Source: Diatrype stigma
Taxonomy: Eukaryota > Ascomycota > Sordariomycetes > Xylariales > Diatrypaceae
Direction: 5' to 3'
Assembly (NCBI GenBank): GCA_022225965.2
Contig: JAKJXP020000003.1
Location: 620,001-684,000 of the forward strand
Length of the DNA stretch: 64,000 nucleotides
Part shown: one piece after another, positions 60,100 to 64,000 of the stretch
Numbering within the stretch: the first letter of the stretch is position 1
How the letters are laid out: each line of letters starts with the position of its first letter
The notes under the pieces: model-generated
Database searches by the model: none
What the model saw: the letters and a program-made list of their open reading frames with translations, nothing else
Told to the model about the DNA's origin: nothing
Program-made: the position numbers and the translations under genes

Positions 60100-61230
60100 A
60101 TGCGTCGACAACCGCTGTCAATGAAGCGCTCCATGCTTCTATTCGCCTTTGTCTTCTTCCTGTTCGCTACCACCGTCATTGCTCAGGATGCAACCGCAAC
60201 AGATGCCAATGACGATGCGACTCCGACAACAGCCGAGACTGCCGCCGAGACTACTGCCGAGACTACCGCCGATGCTACGACTACTGCGGACGCAGGCGCT
60301 ACCACAACAGCGGATAATACGGATGCCACCACGACTGATGATGCTGCGACGACAACCGATGACGCTGCGACGACAACCGATGCCACAACCACTGCAGACC
60401 CGACTACTACCGATGGTGCCACGACAACCACGGGGCCGTCGGCAGTGCCTAAAATCTCGACATCCGACACCAGCTCGGCCACCTCTGCTTCGTACAGTTA
60501 TCCTGCACCTTCAGTCCCCCCGACCGATAACGCGCCGTTCATGAAGCCCAGCAAGGTGCCCGAGGGCACCTTCTTTATCGCCGTTGGCGCGGTTCTTGGC
60601 GCTTTCGGCGCTGCTATTCTCTTATGGCGCGCTGTGGTCGTATGGCAGCTCCATCGATCTGTCAAACGCGCCGCACTGGCACAGCAAATGTCCAACGACA
60701 AGCTCGCGTTCTCCGCGCCCACCGCGCCATTCTACAAATACACCGACCGCGGATCGTCGCCCTCGCTGAACCCCAGCACGGGCCGTGGCGTGCGGAGGAC
60801 GCAGCGCGGCCCCATCCCCTCCTCCACCCCGAGCCAGACGAACCTTTTCTTCTCGCCCACGGCCCCGGGCGCGAACAGCGCCAGCAACCGCGAGTCGCGC
60901 TTCTTACCCTCGGGCTTCTATGCTGCTGGCGCCGCTGGTCAGCAGGGCCACGAGCATTCCATCAGCTTGACGAACCTGCGCCCGGATTCGCGCGGCCACG
61001 CACGGGCCGTTGGGCACAGTCCTCCGGATTCCCCCGCCTTCCCGCCTCGCGAACCCGCGCGCCGCAACATGAGCACGAGCAGTCTGAATTTGACCCGGCC
61101 CGTAAGCGGGCGAGCCCCTAGCGCCTATCTAGACGATTTGCTCGCTGACAACCCTGACCAATTCCCACCCCAACAACCCCCGCCTCCCAACCGTAACTCG
61201 TCGTGGGGTCAGCCCGGACACAGGCACTAA
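60100..61230 (+). CDS. Single-pass membrane protein of the Csi2/Prm5 family
   Basis: Intronless, 376 residues from ATG 60100. A signal peptide (about residues 1-28, core [16 protein letters not shown]) is followed by a Thr/Ala/Asp-rich extracellular stalk with repeated TTxDA units, probably O-mannosylated. One membrane helix lies at about 155-180 with the family signature [20 protein letters not shown] then [21 protein letters not shown] disordered Ser/Pro/Arg-rich cytosolic tail follows, with LxxS-type possible phosphosites and a proline run near the end. This matches fungal Csi2/Prm5-type proteins, implicated in chitin and cell-wall integrity in yeast. The open frame extends upstream in frame to an ATG at 59941, but that extension lacks signal-peptide character and overlaps the CT-rich tract, so 60100 is preferred. 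Confidence 0.9.
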   Translation: MRRQPLSMKRSMLLFAFVFFLFATTVIAQDATATDANDDATPTTAETAAETTAETTADATTTADAGATTTADNTDATTTDDAATTTDDAATTTDATTTADPTTTDGATTTTGPSAVPKISTSDTSSATSASYSYPAPSVPPTDNAPFMKPSKVPEGTFFIAVGAVLGAFGAAILLWRAVVVWQLHRSVKRAALAQQMSNDKLAFSAPTAPFYKYTDRGSSPSLNPSTGRGVRRTQRGPIPSSTPSQTNLFFSPTAPGANSASNRESRFLPSGFYAAGAAGQQGHEHSISLTNLRPDSRGHARAVGHSPPDSPAFPPREPARRNMSTSSLNLTRPVSGRAPSAYLDDLLADNPDQFPPQQPPPPNRNSSWGQPGHRH

Positions 61231-64000
61231 GTTTTTTGCATGGTGGTTGTGATATCGCGAGGCTTAGACAAACATTTTAGACTTGGATACAGGGGTTGTT
61301 TTACAAGAGCAGGGCGGGCCGGCCATGTGTTGTTGTGTCGAAAATACCAGCATCAATCAGGCGCTATATTTGCACATTTTCTGGCTGACTATTTATTTAT
61401 CTATTGTGTTCCTACGAGGACGAGGACACGGACGAAGAGGAGGATTGGGCTAAGTGAAAGAGGCGGCGCTTGGCATACCCACGTTGTTTGTTGGTACATA
61501 TCTGCCATTTTTTTGAAAGCGAAACCTACCTACTTCGGGCATCACGCTTTGGGGCTTGGATTTAAGCCCCCAGCAGTCGATCACAATCATATCGGAAACG
61601 GAGTTTTCACGGCGTTCACGGGAGTTCGGAGGGCAAGACAGACGGACGGACGGACGGACGGTCGGTCTGGTCGGTCTGGTCGGTCTGTCCTGTGTTGGAT
61701 GACTACTACATTACGTAGGTGTAGCTCTATAGTGTTACAGTGCTGCAGTGTTACAGGTAAAAAAGGTTGTGCTGTGTTGTGTTGCGTGGTTGCGGATGTA
61801 CATAGTTTCTCCCGGCGCCCGTAACCAACCAACCAGCCAACCAATCGACCAATTTAATCAACGAGATACTACCAACCCACGCAGTTCTGTGTCTATTTTT
61901 GTGTCTTGAAGATGCTTGACCTTGTTCTGCGCTGTACATGTAGGGGCTGTACGGTTGGTTTGCTGGTTTGCTGTCTCTGTATGAATCACTTATCACTCGT
62001 TCCAACGAGCGAGGGTTTCACCATTTCCAGCCATACAAGTACCTATGTCGTCAACGTGCCTGCTTGCGTATGCATGCATCGCGCCCCTTTTTATATTACC
62101 GTGTAACAATGGCGTAAAACAAAAACAAAACTACATACATATAACAATCTCACCGGGCTTTACCCATACTATGACTTCAGGTACACACACACACAGCATA
62201 TGTTTATCTCATAGTCTATACCACGCGACAGATGAGATGCCCGGTTTAAGAAAGGTACGTAAGGTGAGTGAGTAAGATGGGCGAGGTAAGGAAGTACCAT
62301 CCATGCATATGAATAATGCCTATGAGCATGAGAAGCCAGCCTTACCACACACAGGTACATGTAGGTAGCCAGCCAGCCAGCCAGCCGTGCGATCGAGCTA
62401 CCACCCACCAGAGTATGAATAGGTGGCCGTGAAACACTGTCGTACCGACCTCGCTCATGCAGCGGTCCGTCCCATCCAGTCCGGCACTGTCGGTGTCTCC
62501 TTGTCCCACGAGGCCGTAGACTACCTAGTCTAGACTAGTATCTCAAAAACAAAACAGACAAGGCAAAACAAATCTTCGAGAAATCAGATTCGGCGGTGCT
62601 GCTATTATATACCCATGTGTGGCTGGCTGGCTATAAAGATGGGATGGATGGAAAGGTTTCTTTCTTCCTAGCCGGCGTGTCTATTGCTTGTGTGCAATGC
62701 GTTCCTGAAGCTGCCTTTTCCCGGCTGTTGGAGTCTGGACTGTTGATGATAATGACTTGATATCAGCCAGCTTCTTGTTGTTGTTTGCCAGCCAGCCCCA
62801 GACGGCCAGTCAGTCATTCCGTTAGCCGACTGTAGTTGTGATCCGTCCCGTTCCGTTCGTTTGTCAAGATTACAGTAAGTAGTAGGTATTGGCAGTGTCC
62901 GGATAGATAGGTCCAATCGGTGCATATAAGTCAGATGTCCATATGCCTGGATGTATGAGTATCCGGCTGGTCGGAGTTCGAACCTCAACGACATGTGAGA
63001 ATCAGTAAGTCATCATAAACGATAGCCGCCAAACCTACCAATCATCTATCCATCCCACCCGGCTCTTGAGAGGGATCGGGTCGGAGAGCAGAGCGGGAAT
63101 TTGAATCTGACCGACCTACGCCACCCCCTCTAGTCATCAATAGGGATAGGGGGGGGAAGTCAACAGGAATGTCGTGCTCCCAGGAGCGATGGCGAGCTCA
63201 CTTCATCATCGGTCATTATAAATCATCACGCCAACCATCCCATCAATGCAACATGGGAGGGGGAGGGGATAGAGGCACGGATGAATTTGATGGATGCATG
63301 GATGCCCGGATGGAGTGCTGAATGTATCTTGGGATAGACAGATATGTGGAAGGAAGCATAGAACCACTTCATTGGATCTGTAGAATACCTGGGTATGAAG
63401 AAAGCCATAGTAGTAACTATAGGAATTACTCGCCTTTCTCTGCTTCTTTTATCTCAATTTATTCCTCCTTGCCATCCACCCATCTCTTATAATTCGCTTA
63501 TACGTATGAAATCCCCATGCTTGTAACATACTGGCATGCTCCTGAGCCTGTGTTTTTACGACCATCAACGATATATATGAAGGAGGTAGGTATGTATGTC
63601 CTTCAGCCAAGACGGTTGGGTCCGACTGTGACGAATAACAAGAGCAAATACCCACCAAGTATGCATGCCCAGACTTCTCCTTCATTATCGCCTATATACA
63701 ACACGCACGTAACTACAAGGAGCAGACCCGAAGCTTCCGGTACGACCATCGACCATCGTACCACACATATATATGTGTATACCATATTTCAGTTTATTGC
63801 CGCCGAATACCTATCTATTCATAATCAGCTTCACTATTCACTTGCATCGCAGCAGCATCATTACCATACAAGTCTGCCTATATTACTTATACGTATGTAG
63901 GTAGTTGCTCGCCTCGTCTTGGAACGCGTACGACGGACGTCAAGGGATTCTCTATATGTATGGATGTCCCTATCCAACATCCTTTCTAGCCATGCCCGCT
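61231..64000. other. Intergenic region, no supported gene to the window end
   Basis: 3' flank of the Csi2-like gene. It contains (GACG)n at 61639-61662, followed by a 9-bp unit GGTCGGTCT repeated at 61661-61688. Short GCCA, CACA and TGGATG microsatellites occur at about 62368-62386, 62180-62195 and 63290-63312. Open frames are short and anonymous. Confidence 0.6.
61639..61688. repeat. (GACG)n followed by GGTCGGTCT tandem repeat
   Basis: Five to six GACG units run directly into about three copies of a 9-bp unit. The tract lies about 400 bases downstream of the Csi2-like stop codon. Confidence 0.85.

Noticed and set aside
62905..62995. Possible tRNA because of a TTCGAAC word near 62976
   Set aside because: No five-base-pair T stem and no acceptor or anticodon stem could be built around it.
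1..64000. CRISPR arrays, operons or prokaryotic elements
   Set aside because: Genes are intron-containing and eukaryotic; the repeats present are microsatellites, not spaced arrays.

Overview
This window is nuclear DNA of a filamentous ascomycete (Pezizomycotina, most likely a Sordariomycete). Genes are interrupted by short spliceosomal introns (about 49 to 160 bases) with GTAAGT/GTGAGT-type donors and CTAAC/TACTAAT-like branch sites. They encode typical fungal proteins: the BIG1 and Csi2 cell-wall factors, tropomyosin, Set1, a Grr1 F-box protein, the AP-3 delta adaptin and a fungal-rhodopsin relic. Genus and species cannot be read from the sequence. For every intron-containing gene that is complete in the window, I checked that the summed exon lengths keep one open frame from start to stop.

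Layout: 1-1250 (+) is the 3' end of a GRR1-like F-box/LRR gene. 3224-4411 (+) is a secreted alpha/beta hydrolase. 5322-7079 (+) is a FAD-dependent oxidoreductase. 8110-10773 (-) is a 10-exon sugar transporter. 10.8-21.6 kb is a gene-poor block with a 351-bp inverted-repeat element (15240-15590) and a broken fungal-rhodopsin-like gene near 20.1-20.9 kb. 21674-22313 (-) is a beta-carbonic anhydrase and 23275-23661 (-) a small GPI-type wall protein. 25436-28802 (+) is AP-3 delta, convergent with an F-BAR/DEP/RhoGAP protein at 30222-32999 (-). After another gene-poor stretch comes membrane dipeptidase (36236-38037 +).

38.9-49.5 kb is a compact housekeeping cluster: mitochondrial uS13 (-), ER cyclophilin B (+), Trm112 (+), BIG1 (-), Rrp17 (+), tropomyosin (-) and a candidate securin (+). 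51818-55798 (+) is the histone H3K4 methyltransferase Set1, convergent with FCF1 (56757-58104 -). 60100-61230 (+) is a Csi2/Prm5-type membrane protein. The last 2.8 kb holds no gene I can support.

Functional themes are ribosome biogenesis and translation (Fcf1, Rrp17, Trm112, uS13m), membrane traffic and cortex (AP-3 delta, RhoGAP, tropomyosin), cell-wall and ER folding (BIG1, Csi2, GPI protein, cyclophilin B), and regulated proteolysis/cell cycle (Grr1, candidate securin). These are neighbours rather than an operon. The most notable observations are a cyclophilin gene whose last intron can switch the product between a transmembrane form and a soluble form ending in HVEL, a start codon split by an intron in AP-3 delta, an exon consisting only of ATG in uS13m, the MITE-like element, the securin candidate, and a RhoGAP that seems to lack its arginine finger.
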